From assembly GCA_017525245.1 (NCBI GenBank), contig JAFXTE010000042.1, forward strand, positions 1 to 53,037: 53,037 nucleotides of DNA. The letters are read 5' to 3'. The stretch is from Bacteroidales bacterium. GTDB lineage: Bacteria; Bacteroidota; Bacteroidia; Bacteroidales; WCHB1-69. This document shows positions 16,845 to 24,725 of the stretch, one piece after another. Position 1 is the stretch's first letter, and each line of letters starts with the position of its first letter. The position numbers and the translations under genes were made by a program. Below the pieces are notes generated by a model, which was not told where the DNA came from, searched no databases, and saw only the letters and a program-made list of their open reading frames with translations.

Positions 16845-17654
16845 ATGATTAACATAGGAAAGCCATTTGTTAGCTATTTGGTAATCAGTCTGTTGTCGGT
16901 GTTTTCAATGCTGGGCCAGCCGTTGGTGATTATGCATACGAATGACACACATAGCCAGATTGATCCATATACCTACAAAACGGATGTCAATATGGGTGGT
17001 TTTCTCCGTCGGGAGGCGGCCATTCGGGAGGTGCGTGCTGAAAATCCATACACGCTGCTTCTTGACGCAGGGGATTTCTCGCAGGGAACCCCTTACTTCA
17101 ATGTATTCAAGGGTTACGTGGAGGTGCGGCTGATGAACGCCATGGGCTATGATGCCGCCACGCTCGGAAACCACGAGTTTGATAACGGTTGCTCCGCACT
17201 TGCCGCCCGCCTCAAAACAGCGGACTTTCCTGTGGTGTGCGCCAACTACCAGTTCGCCAACAAGAAATTGGCGAAGGTGATAAAACCCTACGTCATCATA
17301 GAACGCGGCGGCATGAAAGTCGGCATTTTCGGTCTCGGTGTGAACCTAAATGGTTACGTCGCTCCGCAGATTGCCAGTGAAGTCACCTATCTTGACCCCG
17401 TCAAGTGCGCCCGCCAGATGGTGGATCTGCTCAAAGCCCAAAAGTGCGACTTAATTGTCTGTCTCTCTCATCTCGGTTTGAGTACAGACGAAGACAATGA
17501 TAACTTGATAGCCCTGCAAGTTCCTGAAATAGACGTGATTATCGGCGGTCATACCCATCAGGAGCTGAGTGAACCTGTAATCATCGGCAACACACGCATC
17601 TGCCAGATGACGAACAGGGGGAAGTGTTTCGGGGTGTTGACAGTGGAACGATGA
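16845..17654 (+). CDS. Exported metallophosphatase (5'-nucleotidase N-terminal domain)
   Basis: The 269-residue protein has a signal peptide (about 1-25, VISLLSVFSMLGQ) and a calcineurin-like phosphoesterase domain. The metal-binding motifs are in order: HTNDTHSQ (about 30-37), LLDAGDFSQGTPYFN (about 67-81), LGNHEFDNG (about 104-112) and GGHTHQ (about 243-248). It stops soon after the last motif and lacks the C-terminal 5'-nucleotidase domain. In Bacteroidetes the two domains are often encoded by neighbouring genes; here no partner gene follows. Confidence 0.88.
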   Translation: MINIGKPFVSYLVISLLSVFSMLGQPLVIMHTNDTHSQIDPYTYKTDVNMGGFLRREAAIREVRAENPYTLLLDAGDFSQGTPYFNVFKGYVEVRLMNAMGYDAATLGNHEFDNGCSALAARLKTADFPVVCANYQFANKKLAKVIKPYVIIERGGMKVGIFGLGVNLNGYVAPQIASEVTYLDPVKCARQMVDLLKAQKCDLIVCLSHLGLSTDEDNDNLIALQVPEIDVIIGGHTHQELSEPVIIGNTRICQMTNRGKCFGVLTVER

Positions 17655-17730
17655 TTTTACGATGATGCGATGAGACGATGAAGCGATGAAAAAAATGATA
17701 GAAAGGTGTTTGTATAAACTTGAATTCCAT

Positions 17731-17763
17731 TCACAAATCACAAATCACTAATTACAAATCAAA
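17731..17763. repeat. Short tandem repeat (CACAAAT units)
   Basis: Units TCACAAA, TCACAAA, TCACTAA and TTACAAA form a short array ending right at the galE start codon. A related array of GCGATGA-like units lies at 17655-17695. Confidence 0.6.
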
Positions 17764-18789
17764 ATGAAACAGAAAATAATGGTTACGGGTGGATGCGGAT
17801 ATTTGGGTTCGCATACGATTATCGCCCTGATAGAAAGCGGAAAATACGAAGTGATTTCTGTCGATAGTTGTGTGCGGAGTACACCGGAGACAATGGGTAG
17901 GGTGAAGGCGATAACCGGTGTGAACGTCAAAAACTATCGGGTGGATGTTTGTGATAGAGAGTCGTTCTTCAAGGTGTTCGAGGAGAATCCCGGAATAACC
18001 GGCATTATCCATTTCGCCGCCTACAAGGCCGTGGGCGAGTCGGTGGAGCAACCGCTGATGTATTACCGCAACAACCTCGGCACGATGATGAATGTGTTGG
18101 AGGCGTGCGAGAAGTTCAGAGTCAAGCACCTGCTGTTCTCTTCCTCCGCCGCCGTGTATGGTGACATCAAGAAACTGCCGGTCAATGAACAGACCCCGAT
18201 GGGGGTTGCCAATTGTCCGTATGCGCACACGAAGCAGATTTGCGAGGGGATGATTCAGAGTGAGTTAGTGGCCAACACGGAAATGAACGCCCTGATTCTG
18301 CGCTATTTCAACCCCGTGGGAGCCCATCCGACAGGACTCAACGGGGAACTTTCGCCCGACAAGCCCAACAACCTGATCCCGGTCATCATGCATGTGGCCT
18401 CCGGTGTTTTGCCTCAGATGACTGTTTTCGGCACGGATTATGATACCCGCGACGGTTCCTGCATCCGCGACTACCTGCATGTTTGCGACATCGCCGACGC
18501 GCATGTGAAAGCCATGGACTACCTTGTGGAATCCAGGAACACAGAGCGTTGCGAGATCTTCAACTTGGGCAGTGGCAACGGTCTTTCCGTGTTGGAGATG
18601 CTTGCCGCCGCCGAGAAGGTAATCGGGAAAAAGCTGAACTATGTGCTCGGCGACCGCCGCCCCGGTGACATCCCGGCGATTTATTCCGACAGCACCCGCG
18701 CAAACGAACTCCTCGGCTGGCACTGCCGCTATGACGTTACGGCCATGATGGAGAGCGCGTGGAAATGGGAACGTTTTATTAATTCATGA
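17764..18789 (+). CDS. galE: UDP-glucose 4-epimerase
   Basis: GalE interconverts UDP-glucose and UDP-galactose with bound NAD. The 341-residue protein begins with the Rossmann motif VTGGCGYLGSH (about 7-17), has HFAAYKAVGESV (about 81-92), the catalytic Ser in LFSSSAAVYG (about 120-129) and the YxxxK pair in PYAHTK (about 149-154), and NYRPGD-like DRRPGD (about 296-301). It fits the full family length. It can feed galactose into envelope glycans. Confidence 0.95.
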   Translation: MKQKIMVTGGCGYLGSHTIIALIESGKYEVISVDSCVRSTPETMGRVKAITGVNVKNYRVDVCDRESFFKVFEENPGITGIIHFAAYKAVGESVEQPLMYYRNNLGTMMNVLEACEKFRVKHLLFSSSAAVYGDIKKLPVNEQTPMGVANCPYAHTKQICEGMIQSELVANTEMNALILRYFNPVGAHPTGLNGELSPDKPNNLIPVIMHVASGVLPQMTVFGTDYDTRDGSCIRDYLHVCDIADAHVKAMDYLVESRNTERCEIFNLGSGNGLSVLEMLAAAEKVIGKKLNYVLGDRRPGDIPAIYSDSTRANELLGWHCRYDVTAMMESAWKWERFINS

Positions 18790-18838
18790 TTCATAATGCT
18801 TAATGCATAATTGTGGTGCTTTTCGGAGCTGTCGAATC

Positions 18839-20260
18839 CTAAAATTTGACGATTTTGACAGTTTCGATGCCATTGTCGGATATTATCCGAAGCATGTAAG
18901 TTCCAACCTTGTAATCCGATAAATCCACAAAAAACTCATTCTCTTTCACGTTTTTGCGGGAAAGCATTTTTCCGAATATATCAAACACCTGTACTTCTGT
19001 TACCTGTTGCGATTCAGTGTACACATACACTTTGTTTTGGGTGGGGTTGGGAAAGACTTTCACATTGTTTTCTTTATACTCTCCGATGGCAGCAGGCAAT
19101 TCCGGACCTCGGATACCTATAATGATGGCGTGGTTGCTGTTGAATCCGTATGTGCTACAGTTGTTCAGCGCGTAGAATCCATTTTGCTGTCCGCCCCATC
19201 CCCAGTTGAAATGGAAATAGTTATCGTCTTGGTAACCGTCGCAGATCCAGACATGCCCGCCGTAGTTCCCGCTTCCCCCGTACATGAAGGGTGCGCCTTC
19301 GTCGAGTTCGTTTTTCAAGTAATTGAGCCAGACAGCGGAGGAGAGATTTCCGCGCTCAATGTATTGAATGGTAGTGGGGAAACGGAAATATTGCGAGAGT
19401 GCGGACACAATGCGGTTGGAGTTGGCCACACTCGCGGCTGGACCATAATTCATGTTGACGGCGACACCGCAATGGTACAGCAAAGTGGCGACAGCTTCCA
19501 CACAACTGTCAGGATGATTTGCGGATGTGAGTTTGTCTGGCATATTTTCATAATGGTATGTGGTCGCACCGAAATTGGCGGAGAGGGTGCCATAGTTGCT
19601 GCTATAGGAATGGCTTCCTGTGCCAGTGGTGGGGAATCGCCAATAGCGCATCACTTGGCCCATGACAAGAGCCCCGCATCCAACAGCCGCATGGCCGCCG
19701 TATGCAGGATTGCCTGTCGCATCGGCAGGACAGAGGTTGTTATAGTACTTGGTCTGGTTCCATTGGTTGTCACCCAGCAACGGGGAAACTACCACCTCAC
19801 CTTCTCCATCTTTTGGGGCAGGAGTGGCATCTGATAGCAATACCTCCCACTTTAGCCGTGTAATATCGTCAGTTACTTCTTGGTTGTCAATCAGATATTG
19901 AATTTCTTCGGCATACCCATCCAAGAAAAAGCGGATATGATCGGGAATGTTTTCTGTGATAAAAGCACCTTCATCGGAGAATGCTAATATTGGTTGTACC
20001 CTGTCGTCGCCTGCCACGATGACAAATCCTTCAGATTCAAAATTCACGATAAAGTAACTTGGCACTGAGCTGTTTTCGCCACGTGGCAAAGTGGCGGTGC
20101 AAGCGACTACCGGATTTAGAGATTCTGGGGCGCGGTTATATTTTTGGGCAAAAAAGCGGGTTGCAACTCTGCAAGCTGTGGTCACATCTACCGGTTTGGC
20201 AGATATGGAGCATGAAAACATCCCAGCCAAAATGAGTAAAATAGTGGATTTCAATTTCAT
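18839..20260 (-). CDS. C10-family cysteine peptidase with type IX sorting domain
   Basis: The 473-residue secreted protease resembles streptopain/PrtT. A signal peptide (about 1-20) precedes a propeptide with YFIVNFESEGFVIVAGDDR (about 69-87). The catalytic cysteine is in HAAVGCGALVMGQVM (Cys195) and the histidine in YGGHVWICDGY (His336), followed by FHFNWGWGG (about 348-356). The C-terminal ~75 residues (VFPNPTQNKVYV, then VFDIFGKML and GTYMLRI) are a type A type IX secretion sorting domain. The mature enzyme is expected outside the cell or on its surface. Cys-Gly-Ala replaces the more usual Cys-Val-Ala. Confidence 0.93.
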   Translation of the reverse strand: MKLKSTILLILAGMFSCSISAKPVDVTTACRVATRFFAQKYNRAPESLNPVVACTATLPRGENSSVPSYFIVNFESEGFVIVAGDDRVQPILAFSDEGAFITENIPDHIRFFLDGYAEEIQYLIDNQEVTDDITRLKWEVLLSDATPAPKDGEGEVVVSPLLGDNQWNQTKYYNNLCPADATGNPAYGGHAAVGCGALVMGQVMRYWRFPTTGTGSHSYSSNYGTLSANFGATTYHYENMPDKLTSANHPDSCVEAVATLLYHCGVAVNMNYGPAASVANSNRIVSALSQYFRFPTTIQYIERGNLSSAVWLNYLKNELDEGAPFMYGGSGNYGGHVWICDGYQDDNYFHFNWGWGGQQNGFYALNNCSTYGFNSNHAIIIGIRGPELPAAIGEYKENNVKVFPNPTQNKVYVYTESQQVTEVQVFDIFGKMLSRKNVKENEFFVDLSDYKVGTYMLRIISDNGIETVKIVKF

Positions 20261-20280
20261 AATTTGATTGTATAAGGCCG

Positions 20281-20288
20281 CAAAAATA
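20281..20288 (-). promoter_or_regulatory. -7 box of the C10 peptidase gene
   Basis: TATTTTTG on the minus strand, 20 bases before the start codon. Confidence 0.55.
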
Positions 20289-20393
20289 CAAAAAAAATGA
20301 AAAGAAATAACAAAATATAAGACTATATGGTTTTGATATGGGCACTGTTGATGTTTTTTTTCAAAATGAAGCTCGGTGTGTCGGATTATTGGT

Positions 20394-20401
20394 TATTTTT
20401 G
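20394..20401 (+). promoter_or_regulatory. -7 box of the antiporter gene
   Basis: TATTTTTG, 63 bases upstream of the antiporter start codon. Confidence 0.5.
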
Positions 20402-20464
20402 CAGTCTCTCTTCAATAGAAGAATTAAAACATAAGAAATATAAATTTTTCATATTCAGGAATAG

Positions 20465-22189
20465 ATGTCTGAGAATTTACGATTGGTTGCGGATTTGGCA
20501 CTGATATTGACTTCAGCGGGTGTCGTGACCGTTATTTTCAAATTGTTGAAGCAGCCCCTTGTGTTGGGCTATTTAGTAGCTGGTTTCCTCGTGGGACCGC
20601 ATTTGCACATTTTCCCCACCGTGGCTGACACCACCGATGTGGAGGTCTGGTCCGAGATAGGCATCATCTTCATGATGTTCGGGGTCGGGCTGGAGTTCAG
20701 TTTCAAGAAACTGATGTCGGTGGGTAGCAAGGCTTTCATCACCGCTTTTATCGGGATTATCGGCATGATTGGCGTGGGTGCACTGCTCGGTCTCATCATG
20801 GGGTGGGGCGCGATGGAGAGCATTTTCCTCGGCGGCATGCTGTCGATGTCCTCCACCGCCATTATCGTCAAAGCTTTTGACGACATGAAGCTCAAGGACC
20901 AGCCGTTTGCGAGCCTCACCACTGTGGTGCTGATCATCCAGGACATAGTGGCCGTGGTGATGATGGTGTTGATTTCCACTGTTGCCGCCAGCAAGAACTC
21001 CGCGCCCGGCAAGGAGATGCTGATGAGCATCGTGAAACTCGTCTTCTTCCTGATTCTATGGTTTGTTGTCGGTATCTACTTGATACCAACGCTTTTGCGG
21101 AAGTTCAAAAAGTATATCAACGATGAAAACCTTCTGATTATTTCCATCGGTCTTTGTTTCGCCATGGTGATTATCGCCAACAGCGTGGGCTTCTCATCCG
21201 CTTTGGGGGCGTTCGTCATCGGGTCTATTCTGGCGGAGACTGCGGAAAGCCAACGCATTGAACATCTTACCGAGAGTATAAAGAACCTCTTCTCCGCCAT
21301 CTTCTTCGTCTCTGTGGGTATGATGATTGACCCGCAGATTTTAGCGCAATATTGGAAACTGATTCTTTCGTTAGTGATCATCACATTGGTAGTCAAGGCT
21401 TTTGTATGCTCTGCTTCGGCCGTGGTGGCGGGAGCCAATTTGGAGGATTCCATCAAGTCCGGTTTCACGCTGTCGCAGATCGGAGAGTTCGCGTTCATCA
21501 TCGCTTCCGTGGCTGTGGCGCAGCACGTGATGCCGTCGTATATCTATCCGGTTATCATCGCTTCTTCCGTAATCACCACGTTTACAACTCCTTACTGGAT
21601 CAAGCTCGCCACGCCCGTTTATAACGGACTGGAGAAAAGAATGTCGCCTAAGACAAAGAGTACACTTGATGAGTATGCGTTGTTCGGTTCCAGTAACGAG
21701 GGTAAAAAGAACTGGAGCAGTATCATTAAGAGCACCATCTCTAACGTACTGGTTTTCTCGGTGTTGTCATTTGCCACGCTGGCTTTGTTGTTTGAAATCC
21801 TCATTCCGTTCGTGAAAAAGTTGCCCTACATTGAGATGATTCCTAAATGGGGCTTCAACACGCTGGCTGCTATCGGGTCGTTGCTCGCCATTTCGCCATT
21901 TTTGTTCGGCATCGTGCGCAACAGCCCCAAAGTCCACGAATTGTATCGCAACCTGGTGAAAGAGAACCGCGCCAACATGTTGGCGGTCATCGTCTGGACG
22001 TTGGTCCGGTTCGTGATTGTCTTCTATTTCGTTTTTTCCATTCTGGTCAAGTTCTTCAAGTTCACCAAATGGGTGATTGTGTTGATTGCTTTGGCGGTGA
22101 TTTTCCTGATAGTGCTGTCGCGCCGCAACCTGAACCGATTCGCCAGTATGGAACGAAAGTTCAAAACGAACCTGAACGGGGAATCTTAA
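20465..22189 (+). CDS. CPA2-family cation:proton antiporter (Kef-type)
   Basis: The 574-residue membrane protein belongs to the monovalent cation:proton antiporter-2 family. About 12 to 13 membrane helices are visible. Signature parts are LKQPLVLGYLVAGFLVGPH (about 28-46), IIFMMFGVGLEFSFKKL (about 69-85) and ALGAFVIGSILAET (about 247-260). After the usual transporter core (about 1-400), it lacks the TrkA-N nucleotide-binding domain of KefB/KefC and instead has a linker and three to four extra helices (about 425-545). That C-terminal membrane part is the odd feature. The ion is not predictable from sequence. Confidence 0.88.
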   Translation: MSENLRLVADLALILTSAGVVTVIFKLLKQPLVLGYLVAGFLVGPHLHIFPTVADTTDVEVWSEIGIIFMMFGVGLEFSFKKLMSVGSKAFITAFIGIIGMIGVGALLGLIMGWGAMESIFLGGMLSMSSTAIIVKAFDDMKLKDQPFASLTTVVLIIQDIVAVVMMVLISTVAASKNSAPGKEMLMSIVKLVFFLILWFVVGIYLIPTLLRKFKKYINDENLLIISIGLCFAMVIIANSVGFSSALGAFVIGSILAETAESQRIEHLTESIKNLFSAIFFVSVGMMIDPQILAQYWKLILSLVIITLVVKAFVCSASAVVAGANLEDSIKSGFTLSQIGEFAFIIASVAVAQHVMPSYIYPVIIASSVITTFTTPYWIKLATPVYNGLEKRMSPKTKSTLDEYALFGSSNEGKKNWSSIIKSTISNVLVFSVLSFATLALLFEILIPFVKKLPYIEMIPKWGFNTLAAIGSLLAISPFLFGIVRNSPKVHELYRNLVKENRANMLAVIVWTLVRFVIVFYFVFSILVKFFKFTKWVIVLIALAVIFLIVLSRRNLNRFASMERKFKTNLNGES

Positions 22190-22213
22190 TTCATAATTCA
22201 TAATTCATAATTA
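22188..22213. repeat. Short tandem repeat (AATTCAT units)
   Basis: TAATTCA is repeated three to four times between the antiporter stop codon and the gmhB start. Confidence 0.7.
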
Positions 22214-22216
22214 AAA

Positions 22217-22768
22217 ATGAACACGTTATTTCTGGATAGGGACGGCATTATTAATGTGCAGATTGTGGGCGGGTACGTGCGCAAACCGGAGGAGTTTGAG
22301 CTAATACCCGGGGTGCTGACGGCGATGCAGTGGTTGCGGCCGAAATTCCGCCACATCATCGTGGTCACCAATCAGCAGTGCGTGGCCAAGCGTATCTGCA
22401 AGATGGCTGACATCGAGGAAATCCACCGCCAGATGCGGGTCACCTTCGAGGAGAACCTCACCCCATTGGATGCCATCTATTGCTGTCCGCATTTGGCTGG
22501 GTCGGGTTGTGGTTGCCGCAAGCCCGAAATCGGTATGGCGCTGCAAGCCAAGGCCGATTTCCCCGATATCGACTTCGCTGAATCCGTGATGGTCGGTGAC
22601 AGTCTCTCGGACATGCAATTCGCCATCAACGCAGGCATTAAACCCGTACACGTTGGTGCGAAACACCCCGGCGAATACGAAGAAATCGCGAAAATAACCT
22701 CGTCGCATTATAACAATTTGCTGGATTTTGCGAAAAACTACCCGTTTAATGTTGATAATCAATCATAA
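22217..22768 (+). CDS. gmhB: D-glycero-beta-D-manno-heptose 1,7-bisphosphate 7-phosphatase
   Basis: GmhB removes the 7-phosphate of heptose bisphosphate, the step after the RfaE1 kinase at 6529. The 183-residue HAD-IIIA protein has LFLDRDGIIN (nucleophile Asp7 and acid Asp9), VVTNQQ (about 49-54), the zinc loop CPHLAGSGCGCRKP (about 92-105) and MVGDSLSDM (about 127-135). Together with the kinase it suggests that ADP-heptose is made. It lies 27 bases after the antiporter gene. Confidence 0.87.
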   Translation: MNTLFLDRDGIINVQIVGGYVRKPEEFELIPGVLTAMQWLRPKFRHIIVVTNQQCVAKRICKMADIEEIHRQMRVTFEENLTPLDAIYCCPHLAGSGCGCRKPEIGMALQAKADFPDIDFAESVMVGDSLSDMQFAINAGIKPVHVGAKHPGEYEEIAKITSSHYNNLLDFAKNYPFNVDNQS

Positions 22769-22859
22769 CAATCAATGTGCTCTACCAAGCTCTTGCCCCT
22801 GCGGGGCCGTTCAAGGAAATAGTTATAAAAAATAACCTTTTAACCTCTTAACCCAGCTT

Positions 22860-22897
22860 CAATAACCCATAACCTATAACCTATAACCTATAACCAT
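22860..22897. repeat. Short tandem repeat (CTATAAC units)
   Basis: Five to six units of ATAACC(C/T) directly precede the acyltransferase start, closely like the array before the glycyl-tRNA synthetase gene. A small GCCCC/GGGGC hairpin lies upstream at 22795-22807. Confidence 0.7.
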
Positions 22898-22903
22898 TCA
22901 AGA

Positions 22904-23770
22904 ATGACTTTTTTCTTCATCTTCTTCCTCTGTTACCCCCTCGCCGCATTGCCATTGGCCGTGCTGTATCTGCTGTTGCCGGTGGTGTATGTGGTGGTGA
23001 ACCACGTGGTGCGGTATCGGCGTAAAGTGGTGGATGATAATTTATTGCACTCATTTCCTGAACTATCACTTAAAGAGCGGAGGCGTATCCGCAACCGTTA
23101 CTATTGGCATCTCTCGCAGATTGCCATCGAGATGATCAAGATGTTGCTGATTCCTCGTTGTGCGTTGCGTTACCGCTACCGTTGCGTGGATACGGAGCTG
23201 GTGAACCGGTTTTACAGGGAGGGTAGGAGCGTGATTCTGATGTCGAGCCACTACAACAATTGGGAGTGGATGATTGTGGCGTTGGACGAGATGTTCCTGC
23301 ATCACGGCATCGGGGTTGGGAAGGCCAACAGCGACAAGGTGTTCGAGAAGTGGGTGAACCGCGCGCGCACCCGCAGAGGCACGGAGGTCTGTTTCGCTGA
23401 CACCGCCCGCGAAGTGTTCGCGCATTACGAAGAAAGCCATATCCCCGCAGCCTACATGATGCTCGCCGACCAGTCGCCCAGCCACAAAAACAAGTGTTAC
23501 GTCACACAGTTCCTCAACCAGACCACCGGCGTGATCTATGGTCCCGAATATTTCGCCCGCAAATACGACATTCCGGTGCTATACTATCAGGTCATCAAAG
23601 AGCGGATAGGCAAGTACCGTATTGAGGTGCAGGTGATTACGGAGCATCCAAACGACGAAAAACCTTACGCCATCACTCAGAAGTACTCGGAGTTGTTGGA
23701 GCAGACCATCCGCCGGAAACCGGAGTATTGGATCTGGAGTCACAGGCGGTGGAAATTGAAATTTGATTAG
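22904..23770 (+). CDS. LpxL/HtrB-type lipid A acyltransferase
   Basis: The 288-residue protein has an N-terminal membrane anchor (about 3-30) and the lysophospholipid acyltransferase domain of the LpxL family. The catalytic box appears as SSHYNNWEWM (about 109-118), the Bacteroidetes form H-x4-E of the HX4D motif, and LADQSPS (about 184-190) is the second motif. Family members add secondary acyl chains to lipid A at the inner membrane. With the heptose genes nearby it supports lipopolysaccharide synthesis. Confidence 0.9.
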   Translation: MTFFFIFFLCYPLAALPLAVLYLLLPVVYVVVNHVVRYRRKVVDDNLLHSFPELSLKERRRIRNRYYWHLSQIAIEMIKMLLIPRCALRYRYRCVDTELVNRFYREGRSVILMSSHYNNWEWMIVALDEMFLHHGIGVGKANSDKVFEKWVNRARTRRGTEVCFADTAREVFAHYEESHIPAAYMMLADQSPSHKNKCYVTQFLNQTTGVIYGPEYFARKYDIPVLYYQVIKERIGKYRIEVQVITEHPNDEKPYAITQKYSELLEQTIRRKPEYWIWSHRRWKLKFD

Positions 23771-23798
23771 GAGCCAACTGCGTCTCTACTTTTTTATC

Positions 23799-24428
23799 CT
23801 ATTTGTCTCTCATTTTGAAGCGTATGTTCTCGGCAAGGAACGAGGCCACTTTTTCAGGGAGCATTCCAGTGACATTGATGACAAAGTCATAGTTTCGGGC
23901 ATCATAGCGGGAGATGCCGGTCACGTTGTTCACGAAGTTGTTGCGGGTCTCATCTATGCGCTCCACGATGTCGGCAGCCTCTTTAAGGCTGACATTCTGC
24001 TTGTTGGCGATACGGGCGACGCGCGCGTCGCGGTCCGCCCGGATAAACAGGTGGATGGCGTTGGGGGCGTCGCGGAAGATGTGGAAGCCGGCGCGCCCGA
24101 CGATGATGCAGCTTTCCTTCTCGGCCAGTTCTTGTAGCACTTTCGCCTCGGCATAATAGATGCTCTTTGGAGTAACTTCCGTGCTTGATCCGATTTCGTA
24201 GCCAACGGCGCCGAACTGCTTATAGAAGTTGCAGAATTCGCCCCACCAGTTGGGCTTCTTCGCTTTCACGCGCTCCAGATTCTCGCGGGTCATGTCAAAC
24301 TGTTTTTCAATGCATTCCAGCATTGCGCGGCCATACACTTTGAATCCCAGGTTCTCGCCCAGCAGTCGTGCTATTTCGCCGCCGCCACTACCGCATTCGC
24401 GGTTGATCGTGATGATAATGTCGTCCAT
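23799..24428 (-). CDS. Cytidylate kinase-like family protein
   Basis: The 209-residue P-loop kinase starts IITINRECGSGGGEIARLLG (about 5-24), with the P-loop GSGGGE shaped as in the cytidylate kinase-like family rather than true Cmk. Other parts are SCIIVGRAGFHIF (about 105-117), the Lid-like FIRADRDARVARI (about 127-139) and Y.ARNYDFVINV (about 174-185). The substrate is unproven. It ends convergent to the acyltransferase gene. It is the last core gene before the accessory island. Confidence 0.82.
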   Translation of the reverse strand: MDDIIITINRECGSGGGEIARLLGENLGFKVYGRAMLECIEKQFDMTRENLERVKAKKPNWWGEFCNFYKQFGAVGYEIGSSTEVTPKSIYYAEAKVLQELAEKESCIIVGRAGFHIFRDAPNAIHLFIRADRDARVARIANKQNVSLKEAADIVERIDETRNNFVNNVTGISRYDARNYDFVINVTGMLPEKVASFLAENIRFKMRDK

Positions 24429-24466
24429 TATTGTTGACTTATTGATACTTTCTTTATTTCTGGCAG

Positions 24467-24474
24467 CAAAAATA
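24467..24474 (-). promoter_or_regulatory. -7 box of the cytidylate kinase-like gene
   Basis: TATTTTTG on the minus strand, 38 bases before the start codon. Confidence 0.5.
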
Positions 24475-24512
24475 AATATTTTACGGATATGTTTTTTCTT
24501 TTTCTATTTTAT

Positions 24513-24725
24513 TCATTCATGATTTTGCATTGAAGTTCTTAATTCCTCAACACTCATCTCCATCCTGCTGAACGCGAACAGCTTCTTTCCCAAGTCTTTG
24601 AGGGACGCGCCGAGGTGATAGACAGTATCGTCGATAATGAGGAAGCGGTCGTGGTAGCGGTCGCACTCCCGAATAGTGACGGGCGGATACTGCCGGTTGT
24701 GGCGTTCGAGGTCGCATGATGCAGA
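24513..24725 (-). pseudogene. Orphan C-terminal domain of an ORF6N/PLD-like protein
   Basis: Directly after the stop codon of the intact ORF6N gene, and in the same frame, about 70 further codons read a second version of its C-terminus. HNRQYPPVTIRECDRYHDRF matches HNAQYPYIKF then RNHDRF, and FLIIDDTVYHLGASLKDLG matches FLIIDGKAYLLGASLKDMG. It ends at a stop on 24513-24515 and has no start of its own. It looks like the former C-terminus displaced by recombination. Confidence 0.8.

Noticed and set aside
19007-19834. 275-codon plus-strand frame opposite the C10 peptidase
   Set aside because: Shadow frame; the peptidase has signal peptide, catalytic residues and sorting domain.
24430-24530. tRNA gene or attachment site at the island edge
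   Set aside because: No cloverleaf, GTTCGA box or flanking direct repeat of attachment type was found at 24.4-24.5 kb or near 51.6-52.0 kb.
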